Translations under genes and position numbers: made by a program | The notes under the pieces: model-generated | What the model was told of the DNA's origin: nothing | The model's input: only the letters and a program-made list of their open reading frames with translations | Database searches by the model: none | Assembly (NCBI GenBank): GCA_964487255.1 | Contig: CAZAQV010000005.1 | Location: forward strand, 227,685 to 291,684 | Direction of reading: 5' to 3' | DNA from: CAZAQV01 sp964487255 | GTDB taxonomy: Bacteria; Myxococcota_A; Polyangia; Polyangiales; CAZAQV01 | DNA: 64,000 nt | Shown: in pieces, positions 39,823 to 49,045 of the stretch | Numbering within the stretch: position 1 is the stretch's first letter | How the letters are laid out: the number at the start of each line of letters is the position of its first letter

Positions 39823-42531
39823 CTACAACCCGGCGGGGGTCCAGGTGACCGAGACGCCTGCTTCCACAGGCTCAAGTCGGTTCAGGCCCACCGTTCCGTC
39901 ATGGTTCTCAAGTCCGATGTCGCCACCGAAGAGACCCGGCAAGAGATTCGGACCGTAGATGAAGTCGATGGTTCCATCGCTGTTGAGCACAGCCTGCACC
40001 TGGGTCGAGCCGCCCGTGAAGGACTCAAAGCCTGACCACTGGAACGTCACGCCGGTGCCGCTGACCGCGTAGCAAACCTCGATTTGCGAATCCATGTAGG
40101 TTGCGTACGGAGCCACAATCGACGTGCCTGCGGTGGGGAATGGACCGAACAGGGTGGCATCGTCCGCGTAAGCCGGGTCGAAGGTGAGCCAACCTTGGTT
40201 GGACACGATGACTTGGCCTTCGGCCTGACCAAAGAACTCAAAGCCCGCCGCGCTGATGTCGATCGGGGCCGAGAGACCGTCGGTGAAGCTGACCTCTGTA
40301 CCCGAAGCACAGATGTCGTTGAACGGCTTGCTGCCTGCCGCTTGCGAGTATGGTGGGTCGACCACGTCGACCTTGAAAGAGACCTTTCCGCCCGTCTCGC
40401 CCGTGACGTCGACTCGGTAGACGACAAGGTCACGTTCGAGGATGGTTTCGAGTACTTCCGCCTCACCGGCGCCGCCCTCGTTGGTTTCGCCTTCCGAGCC
40501 CTCGAGGATGTCGAGTTCGTGGATGGCAACGTCACCGGCGGTCGGCGTCGCCGTCACCGTGAGCGTGGCCGCAGGCTCCGAGCGTCCAAGAAAGTAGAGC
40601 GTATCGTTTTCGTCGACCGTGTACTCCTTGGATGCGAAAGGTGAAGCCGCGCTGAGCGTTCCCATATTCTCGAATTCGCGGTTGGTGATGGAGAAGTCAA
40701 ACGTGCCGCCCCCACTTTCGTCACCACTGTAGAAAGAGATGAGGAACTTGCGCTCGTCATCGATGGTCACACGGCCTATTTCCAACTTGTCGTCATTGTA
40801 GCGCTGCAGAATCGCGGCGCGCCACGAGTCACCGAGTACTCGCGATCGTTCCATCGAACCGTCGAGGTCGAAGTAGTCCGCGTTGATCATCGTGATATCG
40901 GTTCGGCTTTCAGCGAGGAAACGCAGCCAGATCGAGCCTGCGAAGTCGGTCGTAAAAAACACGCGCTTGTTGGCGTTGAGGTCGATCGACTTGCTCTCGC
41001 CCACGTTGAAGGCGGCCGGCGTGGTCGACGAGCGCGCCAAGTTCACCTCGAGGCTACCGGGCGCCTCAAGGAAAGGAAGCAAATAGTAGTAGCCGTTCGC
41101 ATGTGTGTTCACCCAACCGTCCGCTTCCGAGCAGTAGGTCGAGCACAGCCAGCCCGCTTGTCGTCCGAACGGGTCGACAACGAGGAAGTCTGCAGCCGGG
41201 CGCTCGGGATCGTTCGGATCGCCGATCGAGGCGATCAGATTGGCAAGCTGACCGCCCGTGCCCTCGAAGTAGAATGCCGTTGGAAAACCGTCTTCGGCCT
41301 GCGTGATCGTTCCTGTGCCGTTCTCTGGGAATGCCTCGGTGGCGATCTCAGAGGGCGTAAACTTGAATGTATCAAAGCCGCGCGAGAGGTTGTAGGCATG
41401 GTCGACCACCATGGTGATCGCGTCGCCGGCCTTAAGCGACGGCACCAGCGAGAAGGTCGTTCCGCTGTCCTCGATGGCTGAGGTGCGGTGGCTGTTGTTG
41501 ATCAGCGTGTCGAGCGCCATGGCTGGGCGTGCAGTGGCCTCTTCGTCGTTGGGAACGACCGTGCCCGTGAGAAACTGTGCTTCGTTCGCGGTCAGAGAGA
41601 ACACCTGAACCTTGTCTGAAGGGCCCGTGTAATCCGCGCCAAGTTCTGCAGCGGTCGCCTCAGGCAGCGCTTGGCGCTCGATCTCGACGAAGTAGCAGGC
41701 GTCGGAGCCGCCTACCGGAAGCGGCGAGTTTGTGATCAAGTTGCGCGCGTCGTCGACGGCGAACACGTAGCTGCCTGCCTCAGGGAGGAAGAGTTCGCGC
41801 TCATGGTCGTCGCCGCGCAGGTTCATGCCCAGACGGAACCAACCGTCCGCTACGCCTTCATCGACAGGAGCCATGGAAAAGCCAGCCGCGATGCCACCGA
41901 GCGCGGTGATGCGCACGCGGATCACCGAAGGCGCCGAAGCATTGAGCATGTAGTAGTCGGCGTCGTTGATCGCGGGCGCATTGCCTGCACCTGGGCCCAT
42001 GGCGCTCTCCGGGTCGATGCAGCCCTTGAGCGTCGTCGTCTGGCCCACCTCGGGTACGTTGGCGGCGGCTTCACGAAGCTGGCCAATGAAAGTCTTGAGG
42101 TCTGCTTCAGTCGAAAAGGCGCGCGGGTCGTTGGGCTCAGGGAGCTCATTGTGGTCTGCGACCAGGGTCTCATCGAAAGGGACGCACTTACCCATGCTCA
42201 AAACGGTTCCGCCTTCACAGGCGCCTTCATCGACCACGCAGGTGTTGGTGTTTTCGTCCCAGGTCGTGTTGCCAGTACAGATTTCGTTGACGTCGGGAAT
42301 GCACTGCTCAAGCATCGGGGAGTAGATCTCGCCCTCTTGACACGTTCCATCGACTCCGCCGGGTACGCACTGACCGGTCATGGGGTTGAGGGAGGTACCG
42401 GGGCCGCAGTTGGCGACCGCCACGCACGCGCCGTCTTTTTCAACCGTTCCTGTTCCACAATCCGTTCCGCAACCCGCCAGCATCGCGAGCGATGTTCCGA
42501 GAACGCCTATACTCAAAGCTCTAAATGACAT
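39823..42531 (-). CDS. Large secreted lipoprotein (902 aa), Cys-rich N-terminus
   Basis: The ATG at 42531 gives MSFRALSIGVLGTSLAMLAGC, a lipoprotein signal; the longer reading frame upstream lacks coding character. Residues about 20-110 form a Cys-rich part (CGPGTSLNPMTGQC and similar, EGF-like or TNFR-like). The middle 550 residues resemble several PPC-type beta-sandwich domains (YYMLNASAPSVIRVRITALG, RDLVVYRVDVTGETGGKV). The C-terminal 140 residues resemble a nidogen-like/PEP-CTERM-type extracellular domain: NQGWLTFDPAYADDATLFGP, then VQAVLNSDGTIDFIYG. An adhesin or surface-structure role is plausible. The stop codon abuts the family B repeat. Confidence 0.82.
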   Translation of the reverse strand: MSFRALSIGVLGTSLAMLAGCGTDCGTGTVEKDGACVAVANCGPGTSLNPMTGQCVPGGVDGTCQEGEIYSPMLEQCIPDVNEICTGNTTWDENTNTCVVDEGACEGGTVLSMGKCVPFDETLVADHNELPEPNDPRAFSTEADLKTFIGQLREAAANVPEVGQTTTLKGCIDPESAMGPGAGNAPAINDADYYMLNASAPSVIRVRITALGGIAAGFSMAPVDEGVADGWFRLGMNLRGDDHERELFLPEAGSYVFAVDDARNLITNSPLPVGGSDACYFVEIERQALPEATAAELGADYTGPSDKVQVFSLTANEAQFLTGTVVPNDEEATARPAMALDTLINNSHRTSAIEDSGTTFSLVPSLKAGDAITMVVDHAYNLSRGFDTFKFTPSEIATEAFPENGTGTITQAEDGFPTAFYFEGTGGQLANLIASIGDPNDPERPAADFLVVDPFGRQAGWLCSTYCSEADGWVNTHANGYYYLLPFLEAPGSLEVNLARSSTTPAAFNVGESKSIDLNANKRVFFTTDFAGSIWLRFLAESRTDITMINADYFDLDGSMERSRVLGDSWRAAILQRYNDDKLEIGRVTIDDERKFLISFYSGDESGGGTFDFSITNREFENMGTLSAASPFASKEYTVDENDTLYFLGRSEPAATLTVTATPTAGDVAIHELDILEGSEGETNEGGAGEAEVLETILERDLVVYRVDVTGETGGKVSFKVDVVDPPYSQAAGSKPFNDICASGTEVSFTDGLSAPIDISAAGFEFFGQAEGQVIVSNQGWLTFDPAYADDATLFGPFPTAGTSIVAPYATYMDSQIEVCYAVSGTGVTFQWSGFESFTGGSTQVQAVLNSDGTIDFIYGPNLLPGLFGGDIGLENHDGTVGLNRLEPVEAGVSVTWTPAGL

Positions 42532-42737
42532 AGGCGGCGCTTCTAGCTCGCATGGGCGGTCAGTCAACCGAAGGGTGTGAGAAACCTGCACGAACTTACC
42601 CACATCTATGAGTTCCTTAAAGATTGTGGTGAAACGGTAATTCCTATGTGCGAAAGCAGTGGCGCTTCGTGGTGCGGGGTGCCATGATTCGGGTGTGTCG
42701 TTAACGCGGCACACTCCAACGCAACACTCCAACACAC

Positions 42738-42775
42738 CCGGACCGTCACTTGTGGCGGTTCGGGTTTCTTAATTT
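42738..42775 (+). terminator. Intrinsic terminator with no upstream plus-strand gene
   Basis: CCCGGACCG and CGGTTCGGG form a nine-pair stem (one G-T) around TCACTTGTGG, followed by TTTCTT. It points rightwards although the gene to its left is on the minus strand. Within the 288-bp intergenic region 42532-42819 this could mark the end of a small RNA or an attenuator in the leader of the gene at 42820. No other feature is seen there. Confidence 0.5.
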
Positions 42776-42819
42776 CACGTCGCTCGCGGAAGTGAGCTTG
42801 GCTTGCTATACGCCCGGGC

Positions 42820-43335
42820 ATGGCTGTTTCGTTTGAAGTACGACACAAGTTTGACGTCGACCGCGACACCTTTTGGGACAAGGTGTTCTTCGACGAAGAA
42901 TACAACCGACGTCTGTACATAGACGCGCTCGGTTTTCGCTCCTTTGAGGTCGAGAAGCTCGATCGAAAAGAAGACGGTTCGGTCACGCGAAGGCTTCGAC
43001 TGGTTCCTCAAGAAGAGGCGCCAGGGCCCATCAAAAAGATCCTGGGCGGCGAGTTTGCCTATATTGAAGAGGGCAGCTTCGACCCCGAAAAGCAGCTTTG
43101 GACCTATCGCATCCAGCCCTCGACGATGGCGGACAAAGTCGACACGCACGGGCAGTTCTGGGTGGAAGCTCAAGATGACGGGGTCGTGCGCGTTTGCACC
43201 GTCAACCTCGCCGTCAAAGTGTTCGGCGTAGGCAAACTGGCGGAGGGTTTCATCGAGAAACAGACTCGCAAGAATTACGATCTTGCGGCCGACTTCACGA
43301 ACAAGTATCTGCGCGAAAAGAACTTCGCTTCCTAA
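42820..43335 (+). CDS. DUF2505-like START-fold protein
   Basis: This 171-residue protein begins MAVSFEVRHKFDVDRDTFWD and continues KVFFDEEYNRRLYIDALGF, the pattern of DUF2505 proteins in the START/SRPBCC superfamily. The fold is a helix-grip that binds hydrophobic ligands. Later strands (TRRLRLVPQEEAPGPIKKIL, THGQFWVEAQDDGVVRVCTV) and a C-terminal helix (KLAEGFIEKQTRKNYDLAAD) complete it. It is cytoplasmic, with no signal peptide. It is followed after 6 bp by a membrane protein gene on the same strand. Ligand unknown. Confidence 0.8.
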   Translation: MAVSFEVRHKFDVDRDTFWDKVFFDEEYNRRLYIDALGFRSFEVEKLDRKEDGSVTRRLRLVPQEEAPGPIKKILGGEFAYIEEGSFDPEKQLWTYRIQPSTMADKVDTHGQFWVEAQDDGVVRVCTVNLAVKVFGVGKLAEGFIEKQTRKNYDLAADFTNKYLREKNFAS

Positions 43336-43341
43336 CCGGCT

Positions 43342-44169
43342 GTGACAGGGGAGACCGGGGAACGGGCGCTCGCGCAAGGCCGGCCGCCAGCGATGCAACT
43401 CAGAGCGTTTGCGCTGGCGCTATTTGTTCTTGGCGTGAGTGTGGCGGGAACCTTCATCTTTTTGGGCGGCGATTGGCAGAGCGATCGCGGCCGCGTGGCG
43501 GTCACGATCTACAGCGCGATTCCGGGCTTCGTGGGGCTGCTGATCAAGGCGCTCATGGCCCCGCGCCAGGGCAATCCGTCCGCGCCCGCGGTCTTGGGAA
43601 TCCGTGTCGCCTTCGGTTGGATGTTGGTCGCCTGGGCTACGGCCGCAGTGCTCGCGCTGGCGATGGCCATCGAGTTCGATGCCCAGAGTCATCGCGGGTG
43701 GTGGCTCAGCGGCTCACAGCAGCGCTTCGTGCGCGGCTTGGCCGTGGGCCCCACCCTGATGGCGCTCTTCGCGCTGGGACAGGAACTTGGGTTTCGAGGT
43801 TTCCTGCTCGGCACGCTCCAAGAGCAAGGCCGTCTTGCACCTGTGAAAATGATCGGCCTGACCACGGGCGCATGGATCCTCTGGACATTGCCGGTGCTTG
43901 TGGGTCTCGCAGAGAGCTTCACGCAGGCGCTGTGGCTTCTGTTGTGGACAGCCATCGCGGGCTGGTTTCTCGCAGAGCTGCGCCTTCACAGTCGTTCGGT
44001 GCTCCCGACCGCGACCTTCTGGGGCACGTACACAGCCCTCGGTCAGGCGCTCCCCGAGTCGGCCACTTCGGGTCCCGAAGTCCCTGCGCTCATGCTCCTC
44101 GTTGCCGTCGCATTTCACTTCGCAGCGCGCCGCTTCCGTACCTGGTGGCTCTTCCGCTCCGCGCCCTAG
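43342..44169 (+). CDS. CPBP-like intramembrane protein, degenerate active site
   Basis: This is a 275-residue protein with six to seven membrane helices. The CPBP (Abi/CAAX-protease-like) motif 1 is present as GQELGFRGFLLGTLQE, but the first Glu of EExxxR is Gln. The motif 2 and 3 histidines (F/WxxxH and HxxxN/D) are not seen; the corresponding helices read WILWTLPVLVG and LPTATFWGTYTALGQ. It is therefore probably not an active protease. The GTG at 43342 opens the frame; an ATG at 43393, just before the first helix, is a strong alternative. A REP element starts 2 bp after the stop. Role unknown. Confidence 0.7.
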   Translation: MTGETGERALAQGRPPAMQLRAFALALFVLGVSVAGTFIFLGGDWQSDRGRVAVTIYSAIPGFVGLLIKALMAPRQGNPSAPAVLGIRVAFGWMLVAWATAAVLALAMAIEFDAQSHRGWWLSGSQQRFVRGLAVGPTLMALFALGQELGFRGFLLGTLQEQGRLAPVKMIGLTTGAWILWTLPVLVGLAESFTQALWLLLWTAIAGWFLAELRLHSRSVLPTATFWGTYTALGQALPESATSGPEVPALMLLVAVAFHFAARRFRTWWLFRSAP

Positions 44170-44170
44170 C

Positions 44171-44205
44171 GAGTCTCAATCGGAGCCGGGGCCCGAATGA
44201 GACTC
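44171..44205 (+). repeat. REP element copy 2 (C type)
   Basis: The 35-bp GAGTCTCAATCGGAGCCGGG to GAATGAGACTC has arms GAGTCTCA and TGAGACTC that pair perfectly (8 bp), with an inner TCGG/CCGA stem. It lies between convergent genes, and the ftsK stop codon TGA (44204-44206, minus strand) uses its end. Confidence 0.88.
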
Positions 44206-46594
44206 AAGCGGCGCCGACGAGCACTTCGCGGCGGCCGCCAGCCTTCTTGCTCGGCGGACCGACGACGCCTTCCTGTTCCATCTTCTCGACCAGGTTGGCG
44301 GCCTTGTTGTACCCGATGCCGAGCTTGCGCTGCACGTGCGAAATCGAGCAATAGCCCGCGTCTGCCACGACACGTACCGCGCGGTCGTAAAGAGGGTCGT
44401 CCGACGAGTTTCCACCGAGTGCGTCGCCGTCGTCCTCGCGTGGCTTGAGAATGTCTTCGTCGTATACGGGTTTGCCTTGCGCGCGAAGGAAGTCGCACAT
44501 CTCGCGCACGTCGTCTTCGCTGATATAGGCCGAGTGCACACGCTTAAGGTCGCTTGAGCCGGGCGGGATCATCAACATGTCGCCCATGCCAAGCAGGTGC
44601 TCGGCGCCCGTCCGACCAAGGATCGTCTTCGAGTCCTCACGCTGCGAGACCTTAAAGGCGACGCGCGCTGGGAAGTTGGCTTTGATCATGCCGGTGATGA
44701 CGTCGACACTGGGGCGTTGCGTGGCGAGGATCACATGGATGCCAGCCGCACGTGCTTTTTGCGCCAAGCGCGCGATCGCCGCCTCGACGTCTTTGGCCGC
44801 GACCATCATCAAGTCCGCAAACTCGTCCACGACGACCACCACGAATGGGAGCTTGTCCGGCGACTCATTGACGGCATCGGGTAGCTCGCCATCCGATGGA
44901 TCGAGAAGGACTTCTTCACCATGCGCGCCTTTGGCGATGACCTTGCCTGCGCGACTCGGTGCGAGCTTCTCAGGGGCTAGTTCGCCATCGAGCACCTTCT
45001 GCACCTTGGTGTTGTACGATTTGATGTTGCGAGCGCCCGCATCGGCAAAGAGCTGGTAGCGACGCTCCATCTCATCAACCGCCCACTTGAGTGCAAGCGC
45101 CGCTTTGTTCATATCCGTGACCACGGGCAGGAGCATGTGTGGGATCCCATCGAAGACGGCGAGCTCGACCACCTTCGGGTCGATCATCAAAAAGCGCACT
45201 TCCTCGGGCGACTTTTTCTGCAGCAGCGAGCAGAGCATGACGTTGAGGCCGACGCTCTTACCTGCACCCGTCGCACCGGCCACAAGCAGGTGCGGCATCT
45301 TGGCCAAGTCGCCGTACACGGGCTGCCCGCCGATGTCGCGACCGAGCGCAATCGGAAGGGACCCGTCCGTACGCTCCCATCGTCCGTCCTCGAGAACGTC
45401 TCGCAGGTAGACGGTTTGGCGCGTGTCGTTGGGTAGCTCAAAGCCCACCCGTGCCTTGCCCGGGATGGGCGCCACGATACGCACCTTTTGCGCGGCGAGC
45501 GCCATCGCGAGGTCGTCCGCCAAGCCCGCGATTTTCGAGATTTTTGTCCCGCTCTTGGGCTCGAACTCGTACATCGTCACGACCGGACCGGGGTGGATTT
45601 CGTCCACACGACCGTGGACGCCATAGGCTTGAAGCTTCTCTTCGAGTCGGGCCGCGTTATCGCGCAGCACGGCAGGGTCAATCCGCAGCTCCTTGTGCGG
45701 AGATTTCGAGAGGATGCGCGTTGGCGGGCAGAGAAATGGCCCTGAGGGTTGAATGATCTTGCCGTGACTGGGTTCGCTGACGTTCTGCGGCGCAACCACC
45801 CGCGGGCCATCGGACTTCTTCTTCTTGCGAGGCTTCTTGACGATCGCCGACGGTTCGTCATCGTCGATCTCGTCGACCTCATCGTCTTCAACCTCTGCCT
45901 CGTCCTCGTCCTCGTCCGCATCGTCGCTCTCGTTACTGCGTTCGGGGGGCGCGACGATCGTTGGGCCGTTGGCGGCCTCTTCCTCGGCGATGGTTTGCTC
46001 GATTTCCTTGGCCTCCTGCCAAGCCTCCCGCAGCTTCATGCCGAGCAAAACGAGCTTGGTTCCCAGCTTGCGAATCAGTTCCCAGCTTAGAGCCGCAAGC
46101 TCCGAAGGGGCGTACGGGCTGCGGAGCAAGATCACGATCGAGATCAGCGTCGCGGTCGCGATGAGCGCTCCGGCGTCGCCTAGCACGGAGAGCATCATTT
46201 CCCCCACCAGTTCGCCCAAGATGCCTCCGCTTAGACGAGTGTCGATGAAAACGTGACTGGCTGCAGAGCCAAGCACCAGCAGAGCGAAGGTCGCGCCGAT
46301 GGTGTGCAGGCCGAGCAGGCTCTCCCGCTTGCGAAAGAGCCGATACGAGAGCAGGCCCAGCTCGGCGGGTAAGATCCAGACCGCCTGACCGAGGCAGCGA
46401 AAAAGCACGTCGACGAACCACGCTCCCAGGGCACCGATGGCGTTGGCATCGGCCTCTCGTGTGGCGATTGCTAGCGCGATCATGACCGTACACGCCAAAC
46501 AGACGATGCCGAACACCTCCTTGAGACGCTGCGACTCGCCCTCGATAGGCTCGTATTCTTCTACCTCTTCGCTGACTTCTTCTCGGGCCGACAC
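44204..46594 (-). CDS. ftsK: DNA translocase FtsK/SpoIIIE
   Basis: This 796-residue septal DNA pump clears and aligns chromosome termini at division. Four or so N-terminal membrane helices occupy residues 28-175. An acidic linker (EDEDEAEVEDDEVDEIDDD) leads to the RecA-like motor. Walker A is LVAGATGAGKSVGLNV near residue 435, Walker B is FVVVVVDEFADLMM, and HVILATQRPSVDVITGMIK is an FtsK signature. The C-terminal gamma winged helix (DDPLYDRAVRVVADAGYCSI, IGYNKAANLVEKMEQEG) reads KOPS-type sites. Length is standard for the short bacterial form. The start is the ATG at 46594; divergent from the HEAT-like gene. Confidence 0.96.
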   Translation of the reverse strand: MSAREEVSEEVEEYEPIEGESQRLKEVFGIVCLACTVMIALAIATREADANAIGALGAWFVDVLFRCLGQAVWILPAELGLLSYRLFRKRESLLGLHTIGATFALLVLGSAASHVFIDTRLSGGILGELVGEMMLSVLGDAGALIATATLISIVILLRSPYAPSELAALSWELIRKLGTKLVLLGMKLREAWQEAKEIEQTIAEEEAANGPTIVAPPERSNESDDADEDEDEAEVEDDEVDEIDDDEPSAIVKKPRKKKKSDGPRVVAPQNVSEPSHGKIIQPSGPFLCPPTRILSKSPHKELRIDPAVLRDNAARLEEKLQAYGVHGRVDEIHPGPVVTMYEFEPKSGTKISKIAGLADDLAMALAAQKVRIVAPIPGKARVGFELPNDTRQTVYLRDVLEDGRWERTDGSLPIALGRDIGGQPVYGDLAKMPHLLVAGATGAGKSVGLNVMLCSLLQKKSPEEVRFLMIDPKVVELAVFDGIPHMLLPVVTDMNKAALALKWAVDEMERRYQLFADAGARNIKSYNTKVQKVLDGELAPEKLAPSRAGKVIAKGAHGEEVLLDPSDGELPDAVNESPDKLPFVVVVVDEFADLMMVAAKDVEAAIARLAQKARAAGIHVILATQRPSVDVITGMIKANFPARVAFKVSQREDSKTILGRTGAEHLLGMGDMLMIPPGSSDLKRVHSAYISEDDVREMCDFLRAQGKPVYDEDILKPREDDGDALGGNSSDDPLYDRAVRVVADAGYCSISHVQRKLGIGYNKAANLVEKMEQEGVVGPPSKKAGGRREVLVGAA

Positions 46595-46734
46595 AGGTCG
46601 GCCAATTGTCCGATCTTGGCTGTGAAACCGTCAAAAAAGCTGTCTATCTGCCTCTGAGGCATGAATTTGCTGACACGAAAGTCGTTTGCAGAACGTTCCC
46701 ACGCATTTGGTGAGCGTGTTAGGGTGCGGCGGCC

Positions 46735-48279
46735 ATGATCAGAGATAAGCGTGTAGCCGGGTCCAAAGCTGGATTGGGAGTCGTCTTGAGTGTCCTCCTC
46801 TCGGTCGTCGTAGGCGGTTGTGCAAAGACCGAAGCGGACGTCGAGCACTGGAAGGGCACGATGAAGGGGCCGCAGAAGATGGTTGCGGTGATTCAGAACA
46901 GCGAGAAGTACGACCTTTCGCTTCGCACAAAGGCAGCGCTTGCCTTGATCGAGATGAATCGTGACGAGGTCAAACTCCGAAGCGGCATCGTCAGCACCCC
47001 GATCGACGTCCTTGAGACCAAGCTCCAGGAAATGGGCGAGTCCGACCGAAACGCGCTCATCGAGCAGATGGTGCCCGAGTTGATTCGTCTCATGTCCACG
47101 CCGAGTCCTGAGGGGCCGGATCCGTCGGATCTACAAGTTCGTGCCAAAGACGCCGTGTTTCGTCTCGTGCCCCACGCCGAGGGCGAAACCAAACGCAGCA
47201 TGGTTGACGAGTTGATGAAGTGGTACGCGGTCGACTTTAGTGGTCGCAGTCACGTGGGCACCGCCAGTGCCGAACAGGTCATCGATGGTGTTGTCGCTGA
47301 GGTCGGACCCTCCGCCGTCAAGCAGCTTGAAGGCGCACTCAGTCCACAGATGCCACACACGGCCATGGCAAAGCTCGCGCAGCTCTTGTCGATGAAGGCG
47401 AGCAAAGCGATTAAGGCCGATGCGGCCAAGCACTTGGTCGCTATCTACGACGAGGTGGTTTCCGAGAAGCACCTGAAGTGGTGGGAAGAAGAGGTCAAGC
47501 GTCAGTTCGTCGAAGCTGGCCAAAAGATTGATGAAAAGCAGCTCAAGCGTACAGCGATTCACAACCGTGAGATCCAGGTCACGGCAGGTGTGCTGACCGC
47601 GATGAAGTACTTCGCTTCCGACCCCATTGTCTCTGACCGGTTGCTCAAGATCGCGACGACCGTCACAGACAAGGACGACGCCATCGAAAACGAGCGGCGC
47701 CGGGCTGCGCTTGCTGCACTCGAGGGCAAAGCCCAAAAGAAGCACCTGCCGACGCTCATGAACATTGCGTTCGACCAGAACAACAACGAGGCGATTCAAG
47801 ACTACGCGTTCGACCGCATCGCAGACGTGGGCGACAAGAGTGCTTTGCCGCGCTTGTGGACGCTTTTTGAAACCGGCGAGCAACGGAAGCGCTGGCGCGC
47901 TGGCGAAATGATCCTCCAGATCGGCGGCGCCTCCGTCATCGGTCAGTTTTTTGAAAAGATGCCCGGCGGCAAAGAAGTGAAGTACGAACCCGAAGAGCTC
48001 GAAGGCTATGCCGTTCGCATGGCAGAGATGAAGAACGCGCCGACCACCACGATTCGCCGCCAACTCAGTTCTTCCAAGTGGTTCGAGCAAGTTCTTGCGC
48101 TCGAGTTTATGGAGCGCACGGCCTCTGAAAAACAACTCTCGCAAATCAAGTCGCTCGCGAGGGACAAAACCGAAGTTACGGGTGATGGTTGGGAGAAGCG
48201 CGGCATCAAGACCGTGGGAGACGCGGCCAAGCAGTCGCTTGAGGCGGCACAGACCCGGTTGAAGGCGTCCAAGAGCTAG
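46735..48279 (+). CDS. HEAT-repeat-like lipoprotein (514 aa)
   Basis: The N-terminus MIRDKRVAGSKAGLGVVLSV with lipobox VVGGC predicts a lipoprotein. The mature chain is nearly all helical, with short helix pairs such as LRTKAALALIEMNRDEVKL, RRAALAALEGKAQKKHLPTL and YAFDRIADVGDKSALPRLW, typical of HEAT/armadillo-like repeats. It is rich in Lys and Glu. No enzymatic site is visible. A periplasmic or surface scaffold is likely. The FHA gene starts one base after its stop, so the two are co-transcribed. Family known in Myxococcota only as hypothetical. Confidence 0.82.
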   Translation: MIRDKRVAGSKAGLGVVLSVLLSVVVGGCAKTEADVEHWKGTMKGPQKMVAVIQNSEKYDLSLRTKAALALIEMNRDEVKLRSGIVSTPIDVLETKLQEMGESDRNALIEQMVPELIRLMSTPSPEGPDPSDLQVRAKDAVFRLVPHAEGETKRSMVDELMKWYAVDFSGRSHVGTASAEQVIDGVVAEVGPSAVKQLEGALSPQMPHTAMAKLAQLLSMKASKAIKADAAKHLVAIYDEVVSEKHLKWWEEEVKRQFVEAGQKIDEKQLKRTAIHNREIQVTAGVLTAMKYFASDPIVSDRLLKIATTVTDKDDAIENERRRAALAALEGKAQKKHLPTLMNIAFDQNNNEAIQDYAFDRIADVGDKSALPRLWTLFETGEQRKRWRAGEMILQIGGASVIGQFFEKMPGGKEVKYEPEELEGYAVRMAEMKNAPTTTIRRQLSSSKWFEQVLALEFMERTASEKQLSQIKSLARDKTEVTGDGWEKRGIKTVGDAAKQSLEAAQTRLKASKS

Positions 48280-48280
48280 C

Positions 48281-49042
48281 ATGTCGGGGCGCAACCAAAA
48301 GACGCTGAGGCACTTTCAGTGCCGCGACTACCTTTGGGATGTCTTCACCCAGATGAGTCAAGAACTCGACACGTCCATCGACTACCTCATCAACGAGGCG
48401 ATGCGCCAATACGCGCGCTCACGCAACTATGGGGTGCGCCCGAGCTCAGGGTCGAACATCCCTTCGCCGTCGGCGCGTCCGAGTCGCATTCCAGCCCTCG
48501 GCAGCGGAGCCGCCGCGCCGTCACCCGTTCTGTCGTCGATGCCGCCCGCGAGCGCTTCGCCGCCTGTTGTGGCGACCGCCCCGCCACCCTTTCGTCGCGA
48601 GCCGATCCCGCCGCGCCCGTCTTCAGTTCCGCCCGACGAAATGCAAGATGCGACATCCGCACGAGCCTTAAGAAACGACCCGGGGTCCACTTTGAATTTC
48701 TCGAGTGCGCCTCCTCCGCTTCCAGGGCGCAGCAGCGCGGTCCCAAGTGCGGCCCCCGCGGGCGACACATTGAACCTCGTTTTCAATGGCCAGCGCACCC
48801 GCGTGAACAAGCCCGAGTTCGTCATTGGCCGCAGCTCGAAGAGTTCAGACTTCGCCATTCGCGACCGAAACATTTCGCGCCGACACTGCGCCATCGTTCA
48901 AGAAAACGGCGAGTACTGGATTCGCGACCTTGGGAGCATGAACGGCATCGAGTTCGAAGGTCGTCGCGTGGAGTCGAAGCGCATCCGTGAGGGCGACATC
49001 TTCAAGATCTGCGACTACGAGATCATGTTCACATACCAGTAG
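48281..49042 (+). CDS. FHA domain protein with N-terminal RHH-like segment
   Basis: In this 253-residue protein, residues 1-50 (FQCRDYLWDVFTQMSQELDT onward) form helices like a ribbon-helix-helix or DUF-type module. A Pro/Ser/Ala-rich linker spans residues 50-155. The C-terminal 90 residues are an FHA domain: FVIGRSSKSSDFAIRDRNIS with GRS, RRHCAIV with the conserved Ser-x-x-His replaced as SRRH, and DLGSMNGIEFEGRR with the NG turn. FHA domains bind phosphothreonine, so it could read the output of the Ser/Thr kinases in this genome. It lies in an operon with the HEAT lipoprotein and the UbiA gene 3 bp downstream. Confidence 0.9.
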   Translation: MSGRNQKTLRHFQCRDYLWDVFTQMSQELDTSIDYLINEAMRQYARSRNYGVRPSSGSNIPSPSARPSRIPALGSGAAAPSPVLSSMPPASASPPVVATAPPPFRREPIPPRPSSVPPDEMQDATSARALRNDPGSTLNFSSAPPPLPGRSSAVPSAAPAGDTLNLVFNGQRTRVNKPEFVIGRSSKSSDFAIRDRNISRRHCAIVQENGEYWIRDLGSMNGIEFEGRRVESKRIREGDIFKICDYEIMFTYQ

Positions 49043-49045
49043 GGC

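Noticed and set aside
41671..42528. 285-codon plus-strand ORF opposite the 902-aa lipoprotein
   Set aside because: It is antisense to a gene with a signal peptide and beta-sandwich domains; it has no start signal or domain of its own.
42600..42775. tRNA gene suggested by a GGTTCGGG segment before a T-rich end
   Set aside because: No acceptor stem, anticodon arm or D-arm could be drawn; the segment fits an intrinsic terminator.
47131..48294. 387-codon minus-strand ORF opposite the HEAT-like lipoprotein
   Set aside because: It is a codon-bias shadow: the plus strand carries a lipobox and regular helix pairs.
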